61,289 nt of DNA from Deltaproteobacteria bacterium (GTDB lineage Bacteria; Desulfobacterota; Desulfobacteria; Desulfobacterales; JAHEIW01): positions 1-61,289 of the forward strand of contig JAHEIW010000015.1 of NCBI GenBank assembly GCA_024639185.1. The letters run 5' to 3'. A model generated the notes under the pieces. The model did not search any database. It was not told the DNA's origin and was given only the letters and a program-made list of their open reading frames with translations. Below are positions 34,898 to 43,759 of the stretch, piece after piece; within the stretch, counting starts at the first letter, position 1; every line of letters begins with the position of its first letter. A program made the translations under genes and the position numbers.

Positions 34898-36586
34898 TCA
34901 CTTGAGCGGTAGCGTAATCGTAAACACGGCGCCACCGGATTTGCGATTGGCGGCGACGATATAGCCGCTATGATCTTCGATGATACCGTGGCAAATAGAC
35001 AGTCCCACGCCCATGCCCATGGTTTTTTTTCGGGTGAAAAATGGATCAAAAATCCGCTCCAAATCAGCATTGGCAATACCCGGTCCACTGTCTTTAATTT
35101 TGATGACAAGCTGTTTGTTTTGATTGAAGGTGTCAATTAAAATGTCGCCGCTATAAGCCGGGTTCTCTTTTAGCTTTTTCTGAAATTCGGGCGCCCCCGT
35201 AATGGATTCGACAGCATTGTTGATCAAGTTCATCAGAACCTGCCCCAGCTGCTGCGGCGATGCTGTCAACAGGGCGTTTTTGGCGGCCATATTCAGATTG
35301 ATTTTCACCCGGCTTTTGGTCAAATAACTGCGGACCAGTGTTGCGGTATTTTCGATAACCTGATTGACGTTCACCGGTTGTTTTTTTTCTTTACCCGGCC
35401 GGTTAAGATCGATCAGGTTGCGAACCGTATCCCGAATGCTTTCGAATGCGCTTTTAACCAGATCCAGCTGCTCCAGTAATTTTTTATCCTTTTTATGCTG
35501 GTTTCGAATAACATTAATCAGGGCTGTTATTCCCTGCAGGGGTGAGTTGATTTCATGCGCAATTGAAGCCGCCAGCTGGCCGGTGGCTGCCAGCCTCTCA
35601 GAGCGGATCAGTTGATTCTGGAGCATTTTTGTCTGGGTAATGTCGCGGGCGACACACAGATAGCAAAATTCGCCCAGATAGGAAATGTAGCGGCAATTGA
35701 TTTCATTGGGGATGCGGCCGTTGGTTTTGGATTTGAGGCTCAGTTCGAACCGGATTTCCTTTGCGCGACGCACCTGCTCCAACGTCTTTTTGACAACGGT
35801 GGTTTGATCGGGCTCAACCAGATCCGTTATATTTAAATTCAAAAGCTCCTCTTTGGAAAAGCCCGTGGTTTCAAGGACACGCTCGTTGGTTTCGATAAAC
35901 TGGCCTCTGTGGTTGAGGATGAAAACACCTTCGGCCACGTTGTCAAAAAGCTCTTTGTATCGCATCAATTCTTCAGCCTGCTTAAATTCCGTCGTATTTG
36001 ACGCGATGATGGTAGCTGCGACCACCTTACCGCTGATCCGCAGCGGGCCAACCCGGTAAGTATACCAGGCCGCCTCGCTGTTTTCGCCCATGAGGACTTC
36101 GAAGCTGTCGGTTTCTCCGGTTCGGAACACACTGTCAACACTATCGATTGCCATCTCCTGATACGCTTGCGGCAAAAAGTCATAGAAGCATCTTCCCATC
36201 ATCTGTTCCGGCGTCAGTATTCCGGTGGACTGATTGATGAAGTGAATTGTACCCTCGCGATCAACTGTGGTGATGATGTCCGGCGCGGTTTCCACCAGCG
36301 AACGCCAGAGCTCCTCTGATTCATTCAATTTTTGCTTGGCCACTTTAAGCTTGTTTATAATCGATTGTGCGTGGGAGCCGAAGATAATGAACAGGCACAA
36401 TACGATCAGACGGATATAAACGTCATACAGGTCGGGGCCAAAAAGTTCAGCGATCAAATTAAAGCGGTTGGAAAAAAACAGATTCAAAATGGAGTCCAAA
36501 ACCCAGTAAATGGTCGCAATCAGGATTACGGTCAGGACCATGTTGTCCGCTAAACTCTCACCTTTGAGCGTAATGTCGGTTTTCAT
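34898..36586 (-). CDS. Membrane PAS-PAS sensor histidine kinase
   Basis: A 562-residue kinase. Two N-terminal transmembrane segments (about 16-38 and 54-72) are followed by PAS1 (about 92-205; APDIITTVDREGTIHFINQS) and PAS2 (about 212-325; GVFILNHRGQFIETNERVLE). The phospho-acceptor His is in SIAHEINSPLQG. N, G1 and G2 boxes of HATPase_c are LINNAVESI, DSGPGI and MGVGLSI. The kinase has no adjacent response regulator. A single chain from membrane to cytoplasm suggests a sensed signal inside the cell through PAS domains. The RBS is weak, AGAGAGAC. Confidence 0.9.
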   Translation of the reverse strand: MKTDITLKGESLADNMVLTVILIATIYWVLDSILNLFFSNRFNLIAELFGPDLYDVYIRLIVLCLFIIFGSHAQSIINKLKVAKQKLNESEELWRSLVETAPDIITTVDREGTIHFINQSTGILTPEQMMGRCFYDFLPQAYQEMAIDSVDSVFRTGETDSFEVLMGENSEAAWYTYRVGPLRISGKVVAATIIASNTTEFKQAEELMRYKELFDNVAEGVFILNHRGQFIETNERVLETTGFSKEELLNLNITDLVEPDQTTVVKKTLEQVRRAKEIRFELSLKSKTNGRIPNEINCRYISYLGEFCYLCVARDITQTKMLQNQLIRSERLAATGQLAASIAHEINSPLQGITALINVIRNQHKKDKKLLEQLDLVKSAFESIRDTVRNLIDLNRPGKEKKQPVNVNQVIENTATLVRSYLTKSRVKINLNMAAKNALLTASPQQLGQVLMNLINNAVESITGAPEFQKKLKENPAYSGDILIDTFNQNKQLVIKIKDSGPGIANADLERIFDPFFTRKKTMGMGVGLSICHGIIEDHSGYIVAANRKSGGAVFTITLPLK

Positions 36587-36664
36587 TTTTTGTCTCTCTT
36601 TTAAAGGATCTTAGCCCTTGAGCAGGCGCCTGCCGGGTGCCGTCCAGCCAGGTTGATGCCGGGA

Positions 36665-36940
36665 TTATTTCGGCTTATTCATGTAAAAGAACATGCGTTT
36701 GCGCCACAATTCATTATGGGTTACACACACATCGCCTACATCTTCCCGGGTAGCGATGACGGTACCGAAGTCTTCAGGAGATAGATCACCGCAAGCATCC
36801 CCTGACCATGCGGTAAAGTCCGGCTCCACTGAAATAAATTTTTCAAAGATATCGGCCGTTACCGAAACGCTGCAGCCCATATCCGGCAGGACTATGGTAT
36901 CATCTTCTTTTTTTTCATCGTAAACGTAATAGGCAATCAT
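36665..36940 (-). CDS. Conserved small protein, function unknown
   Basis: The confident part is 91 residues, MIAYYVYDEKKEDDTIVLPD onward, with DACGDLSPEDFGTVIATRED and a C-terminal WRKRMFFYMNK. The GAGGGGGG upstream supports a start at 36940 or 36943. The frame remains open upstream to 37336 and part of that (SPIEALRVCSGGANLHADII) also looks coding, so the true start could be earlier. No domain recognised. It lies 78 bp upstream of the histidine kinase on the same strand. Confidence 0.55.
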   Translation of the reverse strand: MIAYYVYDEKKEDDTIVLPDMGCSVSVTADIFEKFISVEPDFTAWSGDACGDLSPEDFGTVIATREDVGDVCVTHNELWRKRMFFYMNKPK

Positions 36941-37222
36941 CATTCCCCCCTCGTGGTATATGATATCAGCATGCAGATTGGCGCCCCCGGAACATACCCT
37001 GAGCGCTTCGATGGGACTGTTTTTGTGTTTATCATCGGTGGCTTTGATAAAATAAAGGATGGACCCCGATCTTTTCAAGAACTTTATATAAAATGTTTTA
37101 ATAGCATGCAACCCCCCCTTATTATGAAAGAAATGTGGTCGGTCGCAAAACGGAAATAAACGTTGATTTTTAATCGGATTTGACATAAACAATTCGAACA
37201 CACTTAATGGCCGGAGGCCTAA

Positions 37223-37402
37223 ATGGGTTTTGCGATGGCAGCAAAAAAGACGCCAGACAAATCGAATAAGAAAGAATCCAGCAAAGAAGAACGCCGTTCC
37301 CATGTCGATCGGCGGCAATTCTCCTATACCGAACACATTCCCGAAAGGCGGTCAAATGAAGACCGACGCAAGCGTAAGGAAGCGGAAAACAACGAGGAGT
37401 GA
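37223..37402 (+). CDS. Short basic protein with RRS-DRR motifs
   Basis: A 59-residue protein starting at an ATG with GGAGG 5 bp upstream. It contains ERRSHVDRRQFSYTEHIPER followed by RSNEDRRKRK, a highly polar composition. Short proteins with the repeated R-R-S-x-x-D-R-R and FSYT-x-HIPERR pattern recur in Desulfobacterota (recollection). No function is known. It is followed by a clear terminator and then the phosphoesterase gene. Confidence 0.75.
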   Translation: MGFAMAAKKTPDKSNKKESSKEERRSHVDRRQFSYTEHIPERRSNEDRRKRKEAENNEE

Positions 37403-37434
37403 CCGCAAACCATTTTATCACCGCAGGCGTCAAC

Positions 37435-37465
37435 AAGGGAATCAGCTTAAATCTGGTTCCTTTTT
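37435..37465 (+). terminator. Rho-independent terminator
   Basis: aagggaatcag / ctggttcc with one wobble pair, a 7-nt loop and a TTTTT run, 33 bp after the small basic-protein gene. Confidence 0.75.
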
Positions 37466-37529
37466 AATTTTTGGGGGCCGTTTTCACACGGCCTGCCCTC
37501 GGGATGACATTATCTGTGAGAGTTCTTAA

Positions 37530-38135
37530 ATGAGGGTTTTGACGGTTTCTGATCGGGTTGAACCCATCCTGTACGATCAATTCGATCCCCGCCGGTTTGA
37601 AAATGTTGAGCTTATTCTGGCCTGCGGGGACTTACCGCCCGAATACCTTTCGTTTCTGGCGGATCGCCTGAATGCACCGCTTTATTTTGTGCGGGGCAAC
37701 CATGACCTGCGACACGATCGGTCGCCGGGGGGATGCACCCACCTGGCCCATGATCTGGCTGAATTTAAAGGGAAAATCATTCTGGGGCTGGAAGGCTCCC
37801 GCTGGTACAATGGCGGTCCCAACCAGTATACCGAGCGCGAGATGTACTGGAAGATACAACGGCTGCGCCCCCGCCTCTGGCGGCGCAAAGGTGTCGATAT
37901 TGTTATTACCCATGCGCCACCGCGACATATTCACGATGCGGAAGATCGATGTCACAGAGGTTTTAAGAGTTTTCGGTGGCTGATTGATAAATATGCACCG
38001 CCTTATTTCATTCACGGGCATATTCATGCTCATTTTGACGAACCATCCCAGCGCACCACCATTTTCCAGGATACCCGGGTCATCAACACTTTCGGGTATT
38101 ATGTGTTTGATATGGATGATAACGGCAACACTTAA
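37530..38135 (+). CDS. Calcineurin-like metallophosphoesterase with atypical motif I
   Basis: A 201-residue protein with GDLPPEY, GNHDLRHD, THAPPRH and GHIHAHF, the metal-binding motifs of the calcineurin-like phosphoesterase fold. Motif I is VSDRVEP, so the usual D-x-H His is missing; the Asp remains. The substrate is unknown. The downstream ParB-like gene begins 39 bp later on the same strand, so the two may be cotranscribed. GAGAG lies about 9 bp before the start. Confidence 0.85.
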   Translation: MRVLTVSDRVEPILYDQFDPRRFENVELILACGDLPPEYLSFLADRLNAPLYFVRGNHDLRHDRSPGGCTHLAHDLAEFKGKIILGLEGSRWYNGGPNQYTEREMYWKIQRLRPRLWRRKGVDIVITHAPPRHIHDAEDRCHRGFKSFRWLIDKYAPPYFIHGHIHAHFDEPSQRTTIFQDTRVINTFGYYVFDMDDNGNT

Positions 38136-38174
38136 AGGGTTATAACCGGATTCGGAACCCGTAGGATTCCTCAG

Positions 38175-39209
38175 ATGCTTAAATCCTTTAAAGAAATCCA
38201 GAAAAATGAAGCAGCCTATGAAATCCGCGATCGCGGCATTCGCTCGGTTCCCCTGAGCCAAATTGTCGGTAGCGTTGGTCGTTATCTCGATTTTGACGAA
38301 CGCTTTCGCATCCGTTCACATGTGCCCGTTGAACGGCTGGATACGATCAAACGCAGAATGCGTGAGGGCAAGGTGCTGCCCCCGGTAAAGCTGTATCAGA
38401 TTAAAAATGAATACTATGCCCTGGATGGCAATCATCGCATTGCAGCGGCCAATGCACTGGGCCACGATGAAATCCGGGCCAAGGTGACTGAATTTATTCC
38501 TTCCAAAGGATCTTTGGAAAATTTGCTGTATCGTGAAAAAGCCCATTTTGATGATCAAACTCAGCTGCCCCATACCATCGAGCTGACGGATTTTGGCCAG
38601 TATGAGCAGCTGATCGAACAGATTTCACGCCATCGGAAATATCTCGCCGGTCAGAGCGACGGACCGGTAACCTTGCCGGATGCAGCCAGAGATTGGTATA
38701 AAAGTATTTACCGGCCGCTGATTGCCATTATAAAAAAGGGGAATTTAGTCGATCATTTTCCAGGCAGAACACTGGCGGATCTTTATACCTTTATATCGGT
38801 TCACCAGTGGGAAAGAAATGACCACGGGCTTAGATACGGGATCGGTATCAGTCAGCTGGTACCTAAGACCATGGAGGCATTTAGAAATAAAATGGCTAAT
38901 TTAAAAGAAACTCAATACCCGGAGATGCTGCGGGAGATTACCGCTTTTGTGCTGATCAATGTTTCAGCAAAAAAGGAAATGCGGCTTGTCGATAAGCTTT
39001 ACAAACTCGATGAGGTTAAAGAGGTGCATTCGGTCCATGGCAATGTTGATGTCATCGCCAAGATTGTATTGAAACGCGATCTGGTTTCTTCGGATGCGGA
39101 AACCATCGGGGATTTTGTGCACAACAAGGTCCGGCAGCTGGCGGGCGTTGTCAGCTCGCAGACGCTGATTCCGGGATATTCAAGGCAAAAAGAAAAAGAT
39201 GAAATATAA
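38175..39209 (+). CDS. ParB-like / AsnC-type ligand-binding fusion
   Basis: A 344-residue protein. Residues about 20-110 form a ParB/Srx-like domain (SVPLSQIVGSVGRYLDFDER, ALDGNHRIAAANALGHDEIR). The middle is helical. Residues about 260-344 resemble the AsnC/Lrp RAM ligand-binding domain (AFVLINVSAKKEMRLVDKLY, VHSVHGNVDVIAKIVLKR). No HTH was recognised, so it may bind a small molecule without being a DNA-binding regulator. It sits just after the metallophosphoesterase gene. Confidence 0.8.
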   Translation: MLKSFKEIQKNEAAYEIRDRGIRSVPLSQIVGSVGRYLDFDERFRIRSHVPVERLDTIKRRMREGKVLPPVKLYQIKNEYYALDGNHRIAAANALGHDEIRAKVTEFIPSKGSLENLLYREKAHFDDQTQLPHTIELTDFGQYEQLIEQISRHRKYLAGQSDGPVTLPDAARDWYKSIYRPLIAIIKKGNLVDHFPGRTLADLYTFISVHQWERNDHGLRYGIGISQLVPKTMEAFRNKMANLKETQYPEMLREITAFVLINVSAKKEMRLVDKLYKLDEVKEVHSVHGNVDVIAKIVLKRDLVSSDAETIGDFVHNKVRQLAGVVSSQTLIPGYSRQKEKDEI

Positions 39210-39217
39210 AACAGCGG

Positions 39218-39616
39218 TTATTCTTCAGGCCATTTGATCGATGATGGTGAGATCATCAGCTGTTTCCGGATAAATCCATGAATCTGATCGGAAACGTTGC
39301 TGCCCAGCAAGCGGTAGACCCCGGCGCCAGTTGCCACCGCAACCTGTGTAAAATTTTGATCAATCCGCTTCACTTCCACCGTCACCGGCGTGCCATTCGG
39401 ACGTCTTGCTAATAATTTGGTGTTGAGCTCGTCCGATTCTTCTTTCAGAATCCGAAATTCCAGATTCTGCAGTGCTTCTGAGCTGGCCTGCACGGCGGCG
39501 CGATAATCAGAATGATAGGTTTTTACAGTGCGAACCGGCAAATCAGCACAGCCGACACCGATTAAAAGCATCAGGCACATCATCCAGCCAACACGTTTGA
39601 TATAATACCCGTTCAT
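39218..39616 (-). CDS. Predicted lipoprotein, function unknown
   Basis: A 132-residue protein with a lipobox (LMLLIGVGC, Cys23). The mature part starts ADLPVRTVKTYHSDYRAAVQ and continues with a DUF3568-like pattern: alternation of strands, GTPVTVEVKRIDQNFTQVAV and LGSNVSD near the C-terminus. The start at 39616 gives a proper signal sequence; the longer upstream frame would not. It is encoded convergently with the ParB-like gene (8 bp apart). The role is unknown. Confidence 0.75.
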   Translation of the reverse strand: MNGYYIKRVGWMMCLMLLIGVGCADLPVRTVKTYHSDYRAAVQASSEALQNLEFRILKEESDELNTKLLARRPNGTPVTVEVKRIDQNFTQVAVATGAGVYRLLGSNVSDQIHGFIRKQLMISPSSIKWPEE

Positions 39617-39911
39617 AAGTTTTGCCCTGACCCAGCGGTTTACTTTGCGAAGTTGGTATAGACTTATGATATCTAATTTAGCGTTGATAGTCAAAATTTC
39701 GCACATCCTATTTGAGGAAAATAATGCTCGGGTCGACGCCGGCCTGACCAAAACCGTTTACACATTCGATCTCACGAATGGGTTCGGGTACCGGGCGGTC
39801 CTTTTTAGTTTTGTGCTTGCAGATTTAATCAATTTGGTACAAAATTACTCCGCCGATGTTGTAGAGACTTTTAGTTTCATCCTGCAAGTCCTTTGACACT
39901 GGAATTTGACC

Positions 39912-40319
39912 ATGGCCAATCGCAAAATCCTGGTGGTGGATGACGAGCGCGACATGCGCATTTTTGTGCGGACAGTGGTCGAAACATCCGGTTTTGAAGC
40001 TACTGTGGCCAGCAATGGAACCGAAGCCATTCAAAAGGCCGGCGCAAATCCGCCTGCACTTGTCATCCTGGATGTAATGATGCCTGAAATTGATGATGGC
40101 ATTCAGACCTATCAGCACTTCCGAACGGATCCAGTACTGTCTGCCATACCGATCATTATTTTGTCTGCTATTGCCCGCAAAACTTTTTTACACTCGATCA
40201 AACTGTTAAGCCCCCGCCATGGGATTGAACTGCCGGATCCCGAAGCGTACATGGAAAAACCACCGGATGCAGGCGAACTCAGCCGGCTGATTGCCAAATT
40301 TTCAACGTCTGACCAATAA
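39912..40319 (+). CDS. Single-domain response regulator (family A)
   Basis: A 135-residue receiver domain: ILVVDDERDMRIFVRT, phospho-acceptor Asp in VILDVMMPEID, conserved Ser in IIILSA, and Lys in YMEKPPDAGEL. An insertion before the Lys (about 24 residues) contains IELPDPEAY. It closely resembles the receiver at 47444, which has the same insertion. No output domain; probably relays phosphate. It is followed 24 bp later by the haem-motif sensor kinase. No strong RBS; the TTG two codons earlier is not preferred. Confidence 0.85.
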   Translation: MANRKILVVDDERDMRIFVRTVVETSGFEATVASNGTEAIQKAGANPPALVILDVMMPEIDDGIQTYQHFRTDPVLSAIPIIILSAIARKTFLHSIKLLSPRHGIELPDPEAYMEKPPDAGELSRLIAKFSTSDQ

Positions 40320-40343
40320 TTTGTTAACAGGGCCAGCACCAGA

Positions 40344-42620
40344 ATGCGCAAACTTATTCATCAGATCAACAAAAGCATCATATTCAAACTGACCATCCTG
40401 GTCGGACTCATCCTGCTGCTATGCATTTCGATATGGGCTTACTTTAATATCAATTATCAGCAAAAGAAGATTATGCAGGGCATTGTCGAAGGTGCCGATG
40501 GATTGTCGCATTCCGTCAAGCTCGGCATGCATTATGCCATGATGAATAATTTGAGAGAAGACATTACCCTGATCATCAAAAATATCGCGCAGGAGAAAAA
40601 GCTGAATAACATTCGCATTTATAATAAAGACGGTGAAATAAAATTTTCGAACCAAGACGCCGAGGTGGATCAGGTCACTAATATCAAAGATGAGGCCTGT
40701 TACATCTGCCACCGTTCGGAGCCGCCACTATCCGCATTGAGCCTGGCGGAACGAACACGTATATTCAACGGTCAGAACGGCGAGCGGTTGTTGGGCATCA
40801 TCAGCCCCATTTACAGCGAGCCGGGATGCGCAACGAGCGCCTGCCATGCGCATCCGGAAGATAAAAAGGTTCTGGGGGCCCTGGATCTGGTCTTATCCCT
40901 GAAGCAAATAGATCGGGAACTGGGTGTATTTAAGCGCTGGCTGGTGGCTTTTGCCGGTATATTATTTCTTATCACTTCAGCGGCGATCATCTTTTTCATT
41001 TTGCGTTTTGTCAAACGGCCCATCAAGCAGATGATTAACGGCACCCAGCAGATTGCCAATGGCGAATATTCCAATGAGATTGATGTCGATCAGATCGACG
41101 AACTGGGCCGGCTGTCGGTTGCGATCGACAAAATGGGCAAAAGAATCGGCGAAAAACAGACCGAACTGAACAAACAGCGCAATGAATACCAGAATCTGTT
41201 TGAGCGGGTTCCCTGCATTATCACCGTTCAGGACCGCAATTATAAACTCATCCGCTATAATCGAGAATTTGACAAGAAATTCAACCCCATGCCCGGCGAT
41301 TACTGTTATGCCGCTTACAAAGGGCGCAATGAGAAATGCGTCATCTGTCCGGTGGAGAAGACCTTTGATGACGGCCTGTCGCATTTTAGCGAGGAAAGAG
41401 GGGTTGGCAAAGACGGCAGCCCCACCCATTGGATTGTGCAAACATCTCCGATAAAAGACGAAAATGGCGAAATTGTGGCCGCCATGGAGATGAGCCTTGA
41501 TGTCACGGAAACCAAATTGCTTGAACAGGAACTCGAAAAATCCGAGAAAAAATACTACGCCATATTTGACAACATCCCCAATCCCGTTTTTGTTCTGGAT
41601 ATGGATACGTTGAAGATTCTGGATTGCAACACCAGCGTCGAAATGGTTTACGGCTACAAAAAAGATGAGATGATTGCCAGAACTTTTTTGGAGCTGTTCA
41701 GACCGGAAGAACAGGATCATTATCAGGAGTTGATCAAAACCACCGCGGTTATCAATCAGGCCAGGCACCTGGACAACAGGGGGCGCACGCTTTTTGTAAA
41801 CATCCGGATTTCACCGCATGAATATCCGGGTGAAAAAGTTTATCTGGTGACCACCAGCGACATTACCCAGCGGCTGGAAACCGAACAGCAGTTGATTCAG
41901 GCCAGTAAAATGGCAACCCTGGGCGAAATGGCCACCGGCGTTGCCCACGAGCTCAATCAGCCTCTGTCGGTCATCAAGACGGCCAGCCGCTTTTTTATGA
42001 AAAAGATCCGCAAAAACGAAAAGATTAAAGACGATATTCTGTTGACCATGTCTGAGGAAATCGACACCTATGTTGACCGGGCCACCAAAATCATCAATCA
42101 CATGCGGCAATTTGGCCGCAAATCAGACATCAAACTGGAAAAAGTCCAGGTCAACGCCATACTGGAAAAGGCACTGGAAATTCTGGGCCAGCAACTCAAA
42201 GTCCGTGGTATCGAGCTAACTCTGGAATTTGAGCAGGGGCTGCCTCTGATTATGGCGGATCCGGACCGCCTGGAGCAGGTGTTCATCAATTTGTTGATCA
42301 ATGCCCGGGATGCCATTGACGAGCGCTGGCAATCCCAGCCGCATCCAAAAGACGCCAAAGCCATACGCCTGAAAACTAAATCCAATGCCGATGCGGTCAC
42401 CGTAGAGGTGCATGATACCGGAACGGGGATTTCCGAGCACATTTTAGAGCGGATCTTTGAGCCCTTTTTTACGACCAAAAAAGTGGGGCAGGGCACCGGT
42501 CTGGGTCTTTCGATCAGCTATGGCATCATCCAGGATTGCAACGGCAGCATTCGGGCGGTTTCGCGCCAAGGTGAAGGGACCGGTTTTATTATCAGGTTTC
42601 CTATCGCCAAAGAGGAATGA
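40344..42620 (+). CDS. Haem-motif periplasmic sensor histidine kinase
   Basis: A 758-residue kinase. Transmembrane segments at about 12-33 and 198-221 enclose a periplasmic domain with CYICH (119-123) and CATSACH (162-168), a CXXCH and a CX4CH motif. Such motifs attach haem c, so a haem-based redox or gas signal is likely (inference). A HAMP domain follows (about 221-275), then PAS1 (about 285-395) with a Cys cluster at 321, 332 and 335, PAS2 (about 405-515), the His acceptor in [11 protein letters not shown] (535), and HATPase_c. Its stop overlaps the next gene's ATG. It lies within a signalling cluster upstream of the tmc genes. Confidence 0.92.
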   Translation: MRKLIHQINKSIIFKLTILVGLILLLCISIWAYFNINYQQKKIMQGIVEGADGLSHSVKLGMHYAMMNNLREDITLIIKNIAQEKKLNNIRIYNKDGEIKFSNQDAEVDQVTNIKDEACYICHRSEPPLSALSLAERTRIFNGQNGERLLGIISPIYSEPGCATSACHAHPEDKKVLGALDLVLSLKQIDRELGVFKRWLVAFAGILFLITSAAIIFFILRFVKRPIKQMINGTQQIANGEYSNEIDVDQIDELGRLSVAIDKMGKRIGEKQTELNKQRNEYQNLFERVPCIITVQDRNYKLIRYNREFDKKFNPMPGDYCYAAYKGRNEKCVICPVEKTFDDGLSHFSEERGVGKDGSPTHWIVQTSPIKDENGEIVAAMEMSLDVTETKLLEQELEKSEKKYYAIFDNIPNPVFVLDMDTLKILDCNTSVEMVYGYKKDEMIARTFLELFRPEEQDHYQELIKTTAVINQARHLDNRGRTLFVNIRISPHEYPGEKVYLVTTSDITQRLETEQQLIQASKMATLGEMATGVAHELNQPLSVIKTASRFFMKKIRKNEKIKDDILLTMSEEIDTYVDRATKIINHMRQFGRKSDIKLEKVQVNAILEKALEILGQQLKVRGIELTLEFEQGLPLIMADPDRLEQVFINLLINARDAIDERWQSQPHPKDAKAIRLKTKSNADAVTVEVHDTGTGISEHILERIFEPFFTTKKVGQGTGLGLSISYGIIQDCNGSIRAVSRQGEGTGFIIRFPIAKEE

Positions 42621-43759
42621 TGGACAAATCAATCTTACTGGTTGACGATGAAGAAGGGATTCGCAAAGTCCTCAGCATTGCTTTGGCGGATCTGGGCTAC
42701 CGGGTGCACACAGCCGCCAACGGTGTCGAAGCCCTGCGGGTTTTCAAAGCCAAACAGCCGCCGATTGTGCTGACCGACATCAAGATGCCCGAAATGGACG
42801 GTATTGAACTGCTGCGCCGTCTAAAGGAAATGAGCCCGGAAACGGAAATTATCATGATAACCGGTCACGGCGATATGGACCTGGCCATCAAAAGCGTTAA
42901 ATATGAAGCCACCGATTTTGTGACCAAGCCTATCAATGATGAAGTCCTGGAGATCGCGCTGAATCGAGCCGTTGAGCGCATTGCCATGCGCCAAAAGCTG
43001 AAAGAATACACCCAAAATCTCGAGCAGTTGGTGCAGGAAAAAAGCCAGCAGCTGGTTGAAGCCGAGCGGCTGGCCGCTGTGGGGCAAACGGTGGCGGGTC
43101 TGTCGCACGCCATTAAGAATATTACCGGCGGGCTTAAAGGCGGCGCTTTTGTGCTGGAGAAAGGCATCGAACTCAGTGACCAAAAGTATCTGATGCAGGG
43201 CTGGGAGATGATCAAGGGCAATGTCGATAAGATCACCAACCTGTCGCTTGATTTGCTCAATTATGCCAAAACCACTGATTTAAACATTCAGGCCTGTGAT
43301 CCCTGCCAGCCGGCCCAGGAGGTGATTGATCTGATGCGCCCGCGCGCCCAGGAACTGGGAATCGATCTGGTCAGCGATTTTGATCCGGATATCAAAGATT
43401 GTCATTTTGATGCGGATCTTCTATGCCGCTGTCTGCTGAATATGGTGTCCAATGCCATCGACGCCTGCCGCAATAATGATCCGGACGGCCCGGGCAAAAC
43501 CGTGACAGTTCGCACACGTAAAAGGCGCGGATGGGGAGTCGAGTATCAGGTGCTGGATAACGGCTGCGGCATGACGGCCAAAACCAGAAAGAAGCTGTTT
43601 CAGCATTTTTTTTCCACCAAAGGCTCTGAGGGAACCGGTATCGGGTTGATGATCAGTAAAAAAATCATTGATGCCCATAACGGTGTCATCAAAGTCGAAT
43701 CCAAAGAAAATGCCGGCTCTAAATTTTTCATTAAGCTTCCGAAAATGCCCAATGGATGA
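42617..43759 (+). CDS. Receiver-histidine kinase hybrid protein
   Basis: A 380-residue protein: receiver (about 1-122; LLVDDEEGIRKVLSI, Asp in VLTDIKMPEMDG, Lys in VTKPIND), then a coiled-coil region, an H-box AGLSHAIKNITGGL, and HATPase_c (MVSNAIDACR, DNGCGM, GTGIGLMISKK). Its start overlaps the sensor kinase stop (ATGA-type), and its stop overlaps the start of the sigma54 activator, so the three are translationally coupled. It probably relays phosphate between sensor and activator. The receiver is highly similar to that of the gene at 52702. Confidence 0.9.
   Translation: MMDKSILLVDDEEGIRKVLSIALADLGYRVHTAANGVEALRVFKAKQPPIVLTDIKMPEMDGIELLRRLKEMSPETEIIMITGHGDMDLAIKSVKYEATDFVTKPINDEVLEIALNRAVERIAMRQKLKEYTQNLEQLVQEKSQQLVEAERLAAVGQTVAGLSHAIKNITGGLKGGAFVLEKGIELSDQKYLMQGWEMIKGNVDKITNLSLDLLNYAKTTDLNIQACDPCQPAQEVIDLMRPRAQELGIDLVSDFDPDIKDCHFDADLLCRCLLNMVSNAIDACRNNDPDGPGKTVTVRTRKRRGWGVEYQVLDNGCGMTAKTRKKLFQHFFSTKGSEGTGIGLMISKKIIDAHNGVIKVESKENAGSKFFIKLPKMPNG

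Noticed and set aside
40977-41768. 263-codon minus-strand frame
   Set aside because: Antisense to the HAMP/PAS part of the haem-motif sensor kinase; composition is that of a shadow frame.
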